Assembly (NCBI RefSeq): GCF_017876405.1
Contig: NZ_JAGINW010000001.1
Location: 5,035,203-5,099,202 of the forward strand
Direction of reading: 5' to 3'
Length of the DNA stretch: 64,000 nt
Source: Kibdelosporangium banguiense
GTDB lineage: Bacteria; Actinomycetota; Actinomycetes; Mycobacteriales; Pseudonocardiaceae
Below are positions 33,773-42,683 of this stretch, one piece after another (position 1 is the stretch's first letter; each line of letters opens with the position of its first letter). The translations under genes and the position numbers were made by a program. Under the pieces are notes generated by a model that did not search any database, was not told the DNA's origin, and worked only from the letters and a program-made list of their open reading frames with translations.

Positions 33773-34648
33773 TCACACCGCCGCGTGTGCCGGTACCGGG
33801 CGCAGGACGTAGTCGTAGGTGAGAGTGCGATACGGCACGCTCAGGCCACGGGCCTGGTAGTCAGCCAGGTCGTCGTGCAGTTGGGTGGTCTTGACGGCGG
33901 ATCGGGGAATCGGGCCTTCGATGGTGCCGCTGACGAGCGGGTCGCCGTCGAAGTAGATCTGGGTGGTCAGCGGGATGCAACCGTCTGCCGAGACGATGGA
34001 GTGAATGTGCAGGGGTCGCATGCCCGGCAGTTCCAATGCTTTGGTCAGGTCAGTGAGTGGACTGTCCTGTTTGAAGCCGAGTGTCTCAGTGCCGGGCATG
34101 ACGGTGCGGAACTCGTAGCGTCCCTGGCTGTCGGTGACGATCTTCGCCCGGAGGTTGTACTTCGGGATGCCCGTGGAGTCGTTGGGGATGTCGAGCAGCG
34201 GGAAGTCGTCGCTCGTCATTCCGGAGTAGACGCAGTTCGCGTCGATCTGCCAGATGTCGAGGATCGCGCCCGGCAGCGGATCACCCGATGTGGACCGCAC
34301 CGTACCCGACACGATCAGCGGCTCGCCGGGCTCGTCCGGACGCATCGGTAGCACGGCGGGGCTTTCCAGCAGCGGGGCGCCGGGGATGTAGGCGGGTCCC
34401 TCCATCTCCCAGTGGCTCGCGCCGTCCTTCTCTGGGTGAGCATAGGGGGCGCCCTCGGTGGCTTTCAGCACCGTCTTGAAGAACAGGATGCCCGCCGGCT
34501 GCAGCTCACCGGCTTCGACGAGCCGCTGGATCCACCCTGTCGCCGCGAACAGTTCCTCGATGGTGACCTGGTGTTTGAGGATGACGTCGTCAATGGCCCG
34601 GCGGAGGTCGCCGAACACGACCTGGAGCCTGGTCTCGGGCTTGCTCAT
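33773..34648 (-). CDS. Intradiol ring-cleavage dioxygenase (catechol/hydroxyquinol type)
   Basis: A 291-residue non-heme Fe(III) dioxygenase with the N-terminal helical dimer domain (MSKPETRLQVVFGDLRRAI) followed by the beta-sandwich (VSGTVRSTSGDPLPGAILDI, LRAKIVTDSQGRYEFRTV). One iron tyrosine is in NCVYSGM and both histidines are in RPLHIHSIVSADG. The second (axial) tyrosine, usually in a P-x-x-Y block before the HxH, is not in place: here the segment reads TVMPGTETLGFKQD. It would open catechol or hydroxyquinol to a muconate. An AAAGGGA site precedes the ATG at 34648. Confidence 0.82.
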   Translation of the reverse strand: MSKPETRLQVVFGDLRRAIDDVILKHQVTIEELFAATGWIQRLVEAGELQPAGILFFKTVLKATEGAPYAHPEKDGASHWEMEGPAYIPGAPLLESPAVLPMRPDEPGEPLIVSGTVRSTSGDPLPGAILDIWQIDANCVYSGMTSDDFPLLDIPNDSTGIPKYNLRAKIVTDSQGRYEFRTVMPGTETLGFKQDSPLTDLTKALELPGMRPLHIHSIVSADGCIPLTTQIYFDGDPLVSGTIEGPIPRSAVKTTQLHDDLADYQARGLSVPYRTLTYDYVLRPVPAHAAV

Positions 34649-34673
34649 GTGGTTTCCCTTTCGGAAAGTGCGG

Positions 34674-35054
34674 TCAGGAGGTGAACGAGTAGGGGCCGAA
34701 CCGGCCCCAGGCGACCACGGCCGCCAGGACCAGCAGGACAAGGTTGGCTGGGATCAGCTGTGCTTCCTTGCGGCGGCCGTGGGTGATCGCGGCACCGATC
34801 ATCAGCAGCACCACGCCCACGGCGGCGAGCGGCACCAGCACCTCCGCGATCCCCAGCAGCGCGGGCAGGATCAACCCGACGGCGGCGAGGACCTCGGCCG
34901 TGCCGATGAACCTGACCAGGCCTGCGCTGAAGTCCTCGGTCCACTCGAGACCATTCGAGGCCAGTTTCTCCCTCGGCTGGACGAGTTTCATGCCGCCCGC
35001 GACCAGGAAGACCGCGGCGAGCAAGCTCGCGATGACCCACAGAACCACATTCAT
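34674..35054 (-). CDS. DoxX family membrane protein
   Basis: A 126-residue membrane protein with four hydrophobic helices. It has the DoxX pattern FLVAGGMKLVQPREKL and VRFIGTAEVLAAVGLILPAL, and a polar loop THGRRKEAQL. DoxX-like proteins are linked to quinone or thiol redox stress, with no defined reaction. It is the first gene of the minus-strand operon DoxX-dioxygenase-SDR-hydrolase and is divergent from the MarR gene, with three operator-like palindromes between them. Confidence 0.82.
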   Translation of the reverse strand: MNVVLWVIASLLAAVFLVAGGMKLVQPREKLASNGLEWTEDFSAGLVRFIGTAEVLAAVGLILPALLGIAEVLVPLAAVGVVLLMIGAAITHGRRKEAQLIPANLVLLVLAAVVAWGRFGPYSFTS

Positions 35055-35080
35055 CGCCGTTCAGTCCTTCGCCTCGTCAG

Positions 35081-35159
35081 TCCAAGCTTGGAGCAAATGT
35101 AGCACGGCTTCATTCCAAGCATGGAGTGATGGAACACTGCGGTTGCTCCAAGCTTGTAG
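35081..35159. promoter_or_regulatory. Three predicted MarR operators in the divergent promoter
   Basis: TCCAAGCTTGGA at 35081-35092 is perfect. TCCAAGCATGGA at 35114-35125 has one mismatched pair. CTCCAAGCTTGTAG at 35146-35159 has one change. They lie 33 and 32 bp apart, close to three helical turns, between the DoxX and MarR starts. The same palindrome stands before the other MarR gene at 21682. Confidence 0.8.
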
Positions 35160-35172
35160 TACAGTGGTGGTC

Positions 35173-35694
35173 ATGGAGGACTCGAGGGAGCCGCGCTGGC
35201 TGGATGTCGAGGAGCAGCGGAACTGGTATGCGCTGGCCTATGCGCTGATCCGGCTACCGGCCGCGCTGGACGCGCAGATGCAGCGTGACGCGGGCATCAG
35301 CCACTTCGAGTACCTCGTGCTGTCCGGGCTGTCGATGATGCCCGACCGCACCCAGCGGATGAGTGAGCTGGCCGTGTACACCGCGAGCACGCTGTCCCGT
35401 CTGTCCAATGTGGTCATAAGGCTGGAGAAGCGGGGCTGGGTGCGTCGCGCCCCGGACCCGACCGACGGCCGCTACACCCTCGCCACCCTCACCGACGAGG
35501 GTTGGGCCACGGTCACCGCCGCCGCGCCCGCACACGTCGACGAGATCCGCCGCCTCGTGCTCGACCCACTCACCAAAGCGCAGCAACAACAGGTGGGCCG
35601 GATCGCCCAGCGCATCCTCCACGCCATCGATCCTGACACACCCAGTATCGAGGACTGCTTCCCGAAAGCCGCGCCACCGCTCAACGGCGAGTAG
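35173..35694 (+). CDS. MarR family regulator (twin of the one at 21136)
   Basis: A 173-residue MarR protein. It has GISHFEYLVLSGLSMMPDRT, ASTLSRLSNVVIRLEKRGWV (recognition helix) and PDPTDGRYTLATLTDEG (wing). The ATG at 35173 follows the third operator copy directly. It probably represses itself and the divergent DoxX-dioxygenase operon, and would be released by a phenolic ligand, as is usual in the family. Its near-identity in key regions to the 21136-21669 protein, including the recognition helix, suggests a shared operator and possible cross-talk. Confidence 0.9.
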   Translation: MEDSREPRWLDVEEQRNWYALAYALIRLPAALDAQMQRDAGISHFEYLVLSGLSMMPDRTQRMSELAVYTASTLSRLSNVVIRLEKRGWVRRAPDPTDGRYTLATLTDEGWATVTAAAPAHVDEIRRLVLDPLTKAQQQQVGRIAQRILHAIDPDTPSIEDCFPKAAPPLNGE

Positions 35695-35754
35695 CGGACA
35701 CCGCACCACATCGCACCTTCGGGTGATTTTCGTACCACAGCAAGGAGCTGACGC

Positions 35755-36420
35755 ATGCCCACAATCGCCATCGTCGGAGCCGGACCCGGCATGGGTCTGT
35801 CGATCGCCAAGGTCTTCGGTGGCCATGGCTTCGATGTCGCACTGATCTCCCGCGGCAAGGACAACCTCGACGCCCTCGTAGCGCAACTGGCCGAATCCGG
35901 CATCACCGCGGAAGGTTTCCCGGCCGACGTCGCTGATCTTTCAGCGCTGACCGCTGCACTGGCACAGGCCACCGAACGCTTCGGCGCCATTGATGTCCTG
36001 GAGTACTCCCCGCACAGCGGTCTGACCATGGTCAACCCGCCGGAGGTGACCGTGGACAACCTCCAGCCCGCGATCCAGCACCTCCTCTATGGCGCGGTCA
36101 CCGCCACCCAGGCCGTGCTGCCCGCCATGCTGACGGCCGGCGCCGGGACGCTGCTGTACACCATGGGTGGCGGCGCCATCGACCCGTACCCGATGCTCGC
36201 CACCGTGAACACAGCGCAGGCCGGCCTGCGCAACTGGGTGCACAACCTCCACAAGACCCTTGCCGACAAAGGCATCCACGCCGCGGTCGTGGCCATCAAC
36301 CTCCTGCCCAGCGCCACTGCCCCCGAAGGTGTCCCGCACGCCGACCCGGACGACATCGCCCAGATCTACTGGGATCTCCACACCCGCCGCGACCGGCCCG
36401 AACACCTTGTTGCCGCCTGA
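35755..36420 (+). CDS. Atypical short-chain dehydrogenase/reductase
   Basis: A 221-residue SDR-like protein. The cofactor motif is IVGAGPGMGLSIAKVFGGHG (GxGPGMG rather than TGxxxGIG) and the protein is short, with LEYSPHSGLTMVNPP where NNAG is normal and no clear Y-x3-K. Such 'SDR' proteins are common in actinomycetes as NAD(P)-binding proteins of unknown substrate. It lies 60 bases after the MarR gene on the same strand and may be under its control. Confidence 0.75.
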   Translation: MPTIAIVGAGPGMGLSIAKVFGGHGFDVALISRGKDNLDALVAQLAESGITAEGFPADVADLSALTAALAQATERFGAIDVLEYSPHSGLTMVNPPEVTVDNLQPAIQHLLYGAVTATQAVLPAMLTAGAGTLLYTMGGGAIDPYPMLATVNTAQAGLRNWVHNLHKTLADKGIHAAVVAINLLPSATAPEGVPHADPDDIAQIYWDLHTRRDRPEHLVAA

Positions 36421-36427
36421 AGGGACT

Positions 36428-37378
36428 ATGACCATGACCACCCGCATCACCACGCCATTCACGGCCGAGTCCACCGCAGCCGACGTGACGGCCGGCGTCG
36501 ACCTGACCGGCCGCCGGGCCGTCGTCACCGGTGGTGCGTCCGGCATCGGCGTCGAGACCGCCCGCGCACTGGCCGGTGCCGGGGCCGCGGTCACCATCGC
36601 GGTCCGTGACCAGGCCGCCGGACAGCGCACCGCCCGCGACATCACCGCCAGCACGGGCAACGAGCAGGTCCACGTCGCACAGTTGGACCTCGCCGACCGA
36701 GCCTCGATCGCGGGGTTCGTCGCCGGCTGGGCGGGCCCGCTGCACATCCTGGTCAACAACGCCGGCGTGATGGGCCCTCCGCTGACCCGTACCCCGGACG
36801 GCTGGGAGCTGCATTTCGCCACCAACCACATGGGCCACTTCGCACTCGCCACCGGCCTGCATCGCGCGCTCGCCGCAGCCGGCGACGCCCGGGTGGTCTC
36901 GGTCAGCTCATCCCAGCACCGGCTCTCCCCGGTGGTGTTCGAGGACATCAACTTCGAGCATCGCCCGTATGACCCGAACGTCGCGTATGGACAGTCCAAA
37001 ACAGCCAACGCGTTGTTCGCGGTCGAGGCCGCCAAACGCTGGTCCGGTGACGGCATCACCGTCAACGCCGTCATGCCCGGCATCATCCGCACCAACCTGA
37101 TGCGCCACGCCAACCCCGACGACATGGCTCGCGCGCAGGCCAGCGGTCTACTGGACAAGCTGCCATGGAAGACGGTGGAACAAGGCGCTGCCACCTCCGT
37201 CCTCGTCGCCGCCTCCCCACTACTCGTGGGAGTCAGCGGCCGCTACTTCGAAGACTGCCAAGAAGCCGGACCTCTCAGCCCGGACAACCCACACGGGGGA
37301 GTCGCCGACTACGCACTGGATCCCGGCAATGCCGCGCGCCTGTGGGAGATCACGATCGAGGGCTCCACGACCGCATGA
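36428..37378 (+). CDS. Short-chain dehydrogenase/reductase (retinol/WWOX-like)
   Basis: A 316-residue SDR with TGGASGIGVETARALAGAGA, NNAGVMGPPLTRTPDGWE, SSSQHRLSPVVFEDINF and the catalytic VAYGQSKTANALF. The long form with NAGVM and YxQSK is the retinol dehydrogenase-like branch, acting on bulky lipophilic alcohols or ketones. The ATG at 36428 is used, since upstream codons lie inside the previous gene. It follows that gene by seven bases and is likely co-transcribed. The next gene is on the opposite strand. Confidence 0.88.
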   Translation: MTMTTRITTPFTAESTAADVTAGVDLTGRRAVVTGGASGIGVETARALAGAGAAVTIAVRDQAAGQRTARDITASTGNEQVHVAQLDLADRASIAGFVAGWAGPLHILVNNAGVMGPPLTRTPDGWELHFATNHMGHFALATGLHRALAAAGDARVVSVSSSQHRLSPVVFEDINFEHRPYDPNVAYGQSKTANALFAVEAAKRWSGDGITVNAVMPGIIRTNLMRHANPDDMARAQASGLLDKLPWKTVEQGAATSVLVAASPLLVGVSGRYFEDCQEAGPLSPDNPHGGVADYALDPGNAARLWEITIEGSTTA

Positions 37379-37393
37379 TTGTCCCCTTGGTGA

Positions 37394-38608
37394 TCACACA
37401 CGCAGGTCGCCGATGTCGGGTACGTCTTCGCCGAAGTACTGGTGCAGGAGTTTGCGGATGGATCGGTCGCCGTGGCGTTGGAGGTAGTGGCGGCCTGCGG
37501 TGGTCCGGCCGAGGATGTGGTATCGCAAGATGTTGACCGCGAAGAGGGGCGGTATGGCCCAGGGGAGGGTGAACGGCAGGTGTAGGTCACGCATGCCTTT
37601 GCGGCCCAGGAAGAAGCTGAGCATGCTGAGCAAGCGCGCCCGGGCGTACTCTCCGCGTAGACCAGCGAGTCGTCCGAAGTGGAGGGTGCGCTGGGCGTCG
37701 ACGATCGCTTTGGCCAGTGGCGGTCCGGCGGGGGTACCGTAGCTTTGGGTGAGCAGCAGGTGGTAGTTGAGCCGGTGCTGGCGGCGTTCGCTGTCACAGA
37801 GCCAGTCCTCGTCCACGCCCATGAGCCAGCCGACGTAACGCCAGAGGTGCATCACCGCGCGCGACTCGGCCGGTGTCACGCGGACGCCGAGCAGCCGGAC
37901 GCCCAGCAGGGAGACGGCGTTGAACAGGCCGAGCGTCGCGGCTTGGTCGGCCTGGTTGATCGGTAGTCCCCACTGGTCGATGTTCCATCGCCCACTGGTT
38001 TCGAACCGGTGGTTGATCAGCGCGTGCATGAGGCGGACGTGCACGGTGAGCTTGAATCCCACGCCGTGGCGCCGCATCGCGTCCGGGCCGGCGATGGCCA
38101 CGGCCCAATGCTGGGTTTCGGCGAGCCTGCGCTGGGCTGCGGCACCGGTCAAACCACCGGTTTCCACCAGCAGATCAGGCGCGCCGCCGAAACGGTAGGA
38201 GCCGATCAGTGCCAGTTGGAGCAGGACGTCGGCGGCGTTGCGGCCGAACCGCCGGAACGCCTGGCCGCCTTCGTTGACCAGGTCGAAATCCACCCAGTCC
38301 GGAACGGTGTCGACGACCGTGAAGAAGTCGCGTAGCGGCTGTGGTGCGTCGGGTACCCGGTCGATTCCGCCAGCGATCGCCCGGCTGAACTGTTTCATCG
38401 TCACCCTGTCCGGATGACCTGGGGAAGCGGTGCGCATCGCGCGGGCCAGTGCCGCTCCGGTTTCGTCCCGTGCCATCAGTTGCCGGCCGATCGTGTCCAG
38501 CAGTGCGGCGTCCGGGGTGTCCTGCCGGGTCAACAGCCGCAATGGCCTGCCCAGCAGGCGGTTGAGTGGTTCGGTCTGGCGGAACCGCAGCGGGGGTGTT
38601 TCACGCAT
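37394..38608 (-). CDS. DUF2236 oxygenase (MpaB/latex-clearing-protein-like)
   Basis: A 404-residue all-helical protein of the DUF2236 family, which includes heme or metal oxygenases such as Lcp and MpaB. Typical blocks are VPDWVDFDLVNEGGQAFRRF, AVAIAGPDAMRRHGVGFKLT, VRLMHALINHRF (conserved R/H in the putative cofactor pocket) and GLPINQADQAATLGLF. It is coupled to the Baeyer-Villiger monooxygenase gene (8-base overlap). The precise substrate is unknown; an oxidation of a hydrophobic compound is likely. Confidence 0.85.
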   Translation of the reverse strand: MRETPPLRFRQTEPLNRLLGRPLRLLTRQDTPDAALLDTIGRQLMARDETGAALARAMRTASPGHPDRVTMKQFSRAIAGGIDRVPDAPQPLRDFFTVVDTVPDWVDFDLVNEGGQAFRRFGRNAADVLLQLALIGSYRFGGAPDLLVETGGLTGAAAQRRLAETQHWAVAIAGPDAMRRHGVGFKLTVHVRLMHALINHRFETSGRWNIDQWGLPINQADQAATLGLFNAVSLLGVRLLGVRVTPAESRAVMHLWRYVGWLMGVDEDWLCDSERRQHRLNYHLLLTQSYGTPAGPPLAKAIVDAQRTLHFGRLAGLRGEYARARLLSMLSFFLGRKGMRDLHLPFTLPWAIPPLFAVNILRYHILGRTTAGRHYLQRHGDRSIRKLLHQYFGEDVPDIGDLRV

Positions 38609-40088
38609 CGAGGGCTTCCGTCCGAAGATCAGCGGGCACCGGTGTGACGAGGTGGTAGTCGGTGGGATCGACTCGGCGGGTCCGGCGCCGGTAGCCGGTC
38701 ATCGAGCCGGGCCAGTTGTTGGTGTTGACCAGATCGCTTGTCAGATACCAGCTGTCGCAGCCGCCGGCGTTCCAGACCGTGGTGGCCAGACGGTGCTGGG
38801 TGGCGGTGTCGAAGTCCTGGAGGACGTCGGTGCGTGGGTTCAAGTGTCCGCCGCGAGCGAGGAGCGTTGCCGCGGCGACGATGTAGGTCATCTGGCTTTC
38901 GAGCATGTGGACGATGGAGCCGGAGCCGACGTTGGTGTTGGGGCCGTACATGAGGAAGAAGTTGGGGAATCCGGGCACGGTCATGCCGAGGTAGGCGCTG
39001 GGGCGGTGCTGCCACACGGTGGTGAGGTCCTGCCCGTTCAGACCGGTGACTCGCATGGGTGCGACGAAGTCGTGCGAGCGGAATCCGGTGGCCAGGATGA
39101 TGGTGTCGGCCGGGTGCCTGCGTCCGTCCACAGTGACCACTGCATCGGCGCTGATCTCGTTGATGGGACTGGTGATCAGGTTGGTGTTGGGCCGGTTGAG
39201 CGCTTGGTAGTAGTCGTTGGAGGTGAGGATGCGTTTACAGCCGACCTCGTACTGGGGAACGAGAGCGGCCCGCAGGCGTTTGTCGTGGATCCGGCGGAGG
39301 TTCAACCGGCACAACGCCCGGATCGGCCAGGCCAGCACCCGCCGTCCTCGCGGTGAGATGAGCATCGGGTTGAGGACGAGCTCGAACCACAAGAAAATCC
39401 CCAGCCGCGGCACTTTCTGCGCCCACGGCAGCCATCGGTTGAGGGCCTTGCGCAAGGCGGGGTAGCGGCGGTCGGGTTTGGGACTGATCCAGTGGGGTTG
39501 ACGTTGAAACACGGTCAATCGCCGAGCCTGGGCGGCGACGTGCGGAATGAACTGGATGGCGCTGGCGCCGTTGCCGATCACCGCCACATCCCGCTCGCGC
39601 AGATCGTGGCCATGGTCCCAGTCCGCGGAGTGAAAAACCGTGCCCGCGAACACATCGTCCAGCCCTGGGACATCCGGTCGCGCGGGCCGGCTGAGCTGCC
39701 CGCACGCGGCCACCAGCACATCGGCAGTGTGGACAGCGCCGTCCTTGGTGTGCAGGATCCACCGGCCGGCGTCGAACACCGCGCGGGTGATTTCGACGCC
39801 GAACCGGATATGGCCGGAAATGTCGTACTTCGCAGCGCAATGCCGAAGGTAGGCGAGGATTTCCGGCTGTTCGGCGAACCGGCGCGACCAGCCGGGATTG
39901 GGTTCGAACGAGTACGAGTACAGGTGTGACGGGGCGTCGCAGGCCGCTCCGGGATAGGTGTTGTCCCGCCACACGCCACCGAGGTCACTGGCCTTCTCGA
40001 AGACCGTCAGGTCGGTGAAACCGGCTTGCTTCAACCGGATCGCCAGGCCGATGCCGCTGAAACCACTGCCCACGATGGCAATGCGCAC
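38601..40088 (-). CDS. Baeyer-Villiger flavin monooxygenase, intact
   Basis: A 495-residue class B flavoprotein monooxygenase. FAD motif VGSGFSGIGLAIRL begins at residue 6, and the family block GGVWRDNTYPGAACDAPSHL follows. The Baeyer-Villiger fingerprint is FAGTVFHSADWD, the NADPH motif is VAVIGNGASAIQ, and ATGFRSHDF closes the FAD domain. It would convert ketones to esters or lactones with NADPH and oxygen. Compare the truncated relative at 11836. It lies 21 bases after the FAD oxidoreductase stop and overlaps the DUF2236 gene. Confidence 0.92.
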   Translation of the reverse strand: MRIAIVGSGFSGIGLAIRLKQAGFTDLTVFEKASDLGGVWRDNTYPGAACDAPSHLYSYSFEPNPGWSRRFAEQPEILAYLRHCAAKYDISGHIRFGVEITRAVFDAGRWILHTKDGAVHTADVLVAACGQLSRPARPDVPGLDDVFAGTVFHSADWDHGHDLRERDVAVIGNGASAIQFIPHVAAQARRLTVFQRQPHWISPKPDRRYPALRKALNRWLPWAQKVPRLGIFLWFELVLNPMLISPRGRRVLAWPIRALCRLNLRRIHDKRLRAALVPQYEVGCKRILTSNDYYQALNRPNTNLITSPINEISADAVVTVDGRRHPADTIILATGFRSHDFVAPMRVTGLNGQDLTTVWQHRPSAYLGMTVPGFPNFFLMYGPNTNVGSGSIVHMLESQMTYIVAAATLLARGGHLNPRTDVLQDFDTATQHRLATTVWNAGGCDSWYLTSDLVNTNNWPGSMTGYRRRTRRVDPTDYHLVTPVPADLRTEALDA

Positions 40089-40109
40089 GCTGTCTCCTTG
40101 GTGTGGACC

Positions 40110-41915
40110 TCAGGGCCAGAAGGGGTCGATGATGTCGTAGGCGTTGGGCAGGCGCAGGGAGTAACGCAGGTCGTCGTCGGCGTGGATGAGCGCGAACTCG
40201 CGTGGCTGGTAGAGGGTGAACAGTTTCGCGTGGGGTTCGGATCCGCCGGAGTTGTCGATGATGGCGTTGGCCGCCTTGCGGCCGGCTTCGTTCGCGGCCT
40301 CCATCGTGGCCAGGTTGATGTCGGCGCGCACGTAGTCGGAGGCCAGGTACAGGTTGGGAATGGCGGTCCTGGCCTCGGGCCGGTAGTTCCAGGAACCGGG
40401 GGTGTTGATCAGCAGGGGTTCGTCGTTGGCGGCGCCCGGTGTGCCGGTGCCGGTGATCGCCGGGTCGATGAAGTGGGAGTGGATGAGCGAGTCGGGCAGT
40501 ACCGCGGGGCCGAACGGGATGGACCGGCGCAGTTGTTCCTTGATCTCGTCGATGATCTCGGCGGGCGTGCACTGTTTGGCCGGCTTGCCGTACAGGACTC
40601 CGGGTTTGTCCCAGGCGGACAGGTCCAGCGAGAGGCAGTCCTGGACGGTGCCGTCGCCGTAGGTGTCGGCGAACTTCTTGCGCCAGAACTGCCCTTGGCT
40701 GATCGAGGTGAGCGCCCAGGGCTGACCCGGATAAGTGACGTGACCGTCGCTGAGGTTGAGCGGCCGTTTGAGGTACAGCATGACGCCGTTCATCCAGTCC
40801 GTGGTGAGTTTCCGGAGGCTGGCCAGACTGGGGTCGGCGGCGAGGATGTCGGCGTTGAGCAGGGGAACTGCACGCTCGACCGGGACGGCGAGCACGTAGT
40901 GATCGGCGTCTACCGTGGACGTCCCAGTGGCGGTGGTGACGCGCGCACCGCTGATCGCGCGGTTGCTGACCTGCAGATCGGTGAGGGTGGCGCCGAGGTG
41001 GAAGGTGACGCCGAGGCTGCGCAGATGCTCAAGCCATGGGTCGATCAGCGCCTCGTTGGTCGGCGCGTTGAGCAACCGGTCGGGCGGGCTGTATCCGCCG
41101 AGGCCGAGCGTGCTGTACGCCCACGCTTCGGCCATCAGGCCCATGGTCCGCGTGTTGGCCTTGTCCGGTTTGGCCGCGACCAGCGTGCTGGTGAACATGT
41201 CCACCAGCACGTCCCGGTAGGTCTGGGACATCCGCGACGAGCGCACGAAGTCCGCGAAGCTCATCTTCTCCCACTGCCCGAGCCTGCGTTTGGGGCCGCT
41301 GGTGACGAAGACGATGATCTTTTGCAGGAAGTACGCGACTTCGTGGGCCGGGACCAAGGCACCGAGTTGGAGCGCGGTCTGCAGGAAGGCCAGCAGTGAC
41401 TGTGGGCTGAGCGTGCCTCCGATGCTGCCCTCCGCCGGGAGCTTCAACGTGATGCCCTTGTAGAACGCGACCTCCTCCCTGCCGGACACGAGGTTGTCGC
41501 GTGCGGTGCCGCCGCCGGGCAACGGGATCCGGCTCATCGAGTCCGGAAGGTTCTGGTAGAAGCCGGGAAAGAACCGGAACCCGTGCTCACCCGGCAGATC
41601 CAGCCTGCCTCCGGTTCCGGTACCGGGCGACGGCATGCTACGACACTTGCCGCCCCAGGCCTTGCGTTCGTAGACGGTCACTTGGTACCCGCGCTCGGCC
41701 AGTTCGTGCGCGACGGTCAGCCCGCCCATTCCGCCGCCGAAGACCGCGACCCGGCGACCGGCGGATCGGGCGCCGGGAACGGCTTGAGCCGCTGGGGTGA
41801 TGCCGAAGCCTGCCGCGCCCGCGACTGCCGCCCCGGCCGCCAAGGTACCCAAGAACCGCCTGCGGTCGATGCCTGGTTGTTCGGACGTGTTCGACGAGTG
41901 GACGTCATCCGCCAT
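40110..41915 (-). CDS. Tat-exported FAD oxidoreductase (phytoene desaturase/HpnE-like amine oxidase fold)
   Basis: A 601-residue flavoprotein with twin-arginine signal (RRRFLGTLAAGAAVAGAAG) and an FAD motif VAVFGGGMGGLTVAHELAER, followed by VYERKAWGGKCRS and a long substrate domain. The end carries LYLASDYVRADINLATMEAA, which is typical of squalene/phytoene-type dehydrogenases. The ATG at 41915 is chosen because GAGGAG stands in front; the longer frame runs over the operator at 41939-41960. It leads the operon with the Baeyer-Villiger and DUF2236 genes. Confidence 0.87.
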   Translation of the reverse strand: MADDVHSSNTSEQPGIDRRRFLGTLAAGAAVAGAAGFGITPAAQAVPGARSAGRRVAVFGGGMGGLTVAHELAERGYQVTVYERKAWGGKCRSMPSPGTGTGGRLDLPGEHGFRFFPGFYQNLPDSMSRIPLPGGGTARDNLVSGREEVAFYKGITLKLPAEGSIGGTLSPQSLLAFLQTALQLGALVPAHEVAYFLQKIIVFVTSGPKRRLGQWEKMSFADFVRSSRMSQTYRDVLVDMFTSTLVAAKPDKANTRTMGLMAEAWAYSTLGLGGYSPPDRLLNAPTNEALIDPWLEHLRSLGVTFHLGATLTDLQVSNRAISGARVTTATGTSTVDADHYVLAVPVERAVPLLNADILAADPSLASLRKLTTDWMNGVMLYLKRPLNLSDGHVTYPGQPWALTSISQGQFWRKKFADTYGDGTVQDCLSLDLSAWDKPGVLYGKPAKQCTPAEIIDEIKEQLRRSIPFGPAVLPDSLIHSHFIDPAITGTGTPGAANDEPLLINTPGSWNYRPEARTAIPNLYLASDYVRADINLATMEAANEAGRKAANAIIDNSGGSEPHAKLFTLYQPREFALIHADDDLRYSLRLPNAYDIIDPFWP

Positions 41916-41938
41916 TGGAGACTCCTCGACAGGGACAC

Positions 41939-41960
41939 TAACCGACACTGCTGTCGGTTA
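41939..41960. promoter_or_regulatory. TetR operator upstream of the FAD oxidoreductase operon
   Basis: TAACCGACA-CTGC-TGTCGGTTA is a perfect inverted repeat with 9-bp arms and a 4-bp spacer, 24 bases before the ATG at 41915. The same 22-bp pattern lies at the promoter of the TetR gene (42684-42705), which makes that regulator the probable ligand. Confidence 0.85.
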
Positions 41961-42036
41961 TGGTGTGCGAGCAGCATGATGCGTCCGCCCGGCCGGAGTC
42001 AAGCCTCCGGCCGGGCGGCGGAATCGAAAGGGGTGG

Positions 42037-42654
42037 TCAGGAACGCGGGCCGAGCCCGTCCCACAACAGCCGCATGGCCGCGTTGACGAGCTCTTCTCTG
42101 GGCACGTCGCGGTGCCGCGCCCACCATTGGGCCATCCCGTCGAGGCCAGTGATGAGCAGTTCGACCATGGCCACCGCCGCGGGCGACTCGGGATCGAGGC
42201 TGACGCGTCGTAGATCCCGCGCCAGCAACGCGGTCACCGCACGGGTTCGTGATTCCCTGATGCCCCACCGGACCGCTTGGATCTCCGCGTCATCCTCGTC
42301 GGTCCGGTCGAACAGCAACTTGCGGGCCGCGGGCTGGCTTTCGGCGAAGCTGAAGTAGGCGTCAATCGTGGCGCGCATGCGTTCTTCAGGCGTGCCGGTA
42401 CCGGTGATACGGGCGCCGACGTGCTCGATCAGCGCGGCATTCTGCTCCTGCAACACCGCCAGCAACAGCACCCGCTTGTTCGGGAAATGGTCGTACAGAA
42501 CGGATCTGGTGACCCCGGCGGCCGAGGCGATCGCGCTCATCGCCGTCGCGTGATAGCCGGTGGCAGCGAGCACCTCCAGCCCGGCCTGGACAATCTTCGC
42601 GCGCCGTGCGGGACCACGCAGACGTGAACGCACCGGCCGGGCCACCTCTGCCAT
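42037..42654 (-). CDS. TetR family regulator of the second Baeyer-Villiger cluster
   Basis: A 205-residue TetR protein. The N-terminal DNA-binding part has IVQAGLEVLAATGYHATAMS, IASAAGVTRSVLYDHFPNKR and VLLLAVLQ. The ligand domain has no further recognisable motif. The ATG at 42654 has GGAGG upstream; the frame's more distant start at 42693 would lie inside an operator. The gene is upstream of, and on the same strand as, the FAD oxidoreductase operon, with matching operators before both. Confidence 0.9.
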   Translation of the reverse strand: MAEVARPVRSRLRGPARRAKIVQAGLEVLAATGYHATAMSAIASAAGVTRSVLYDHFPNKRVLLLAVLQEQNAALIEHVGARITGTGTPEERMRATIDAYFSFAESQPAARKLLFDRTDEDDAEIQAVRWGIRESRTRAVTALLARDLRRVSLDPESPAAVAMVELLITGLDGMAQWWARHRDVPREELVNAAMRLLWDGLGPRS

Positions 42655-42683
42655 CACACCTCCCCGATCGACCAATCCGACCC

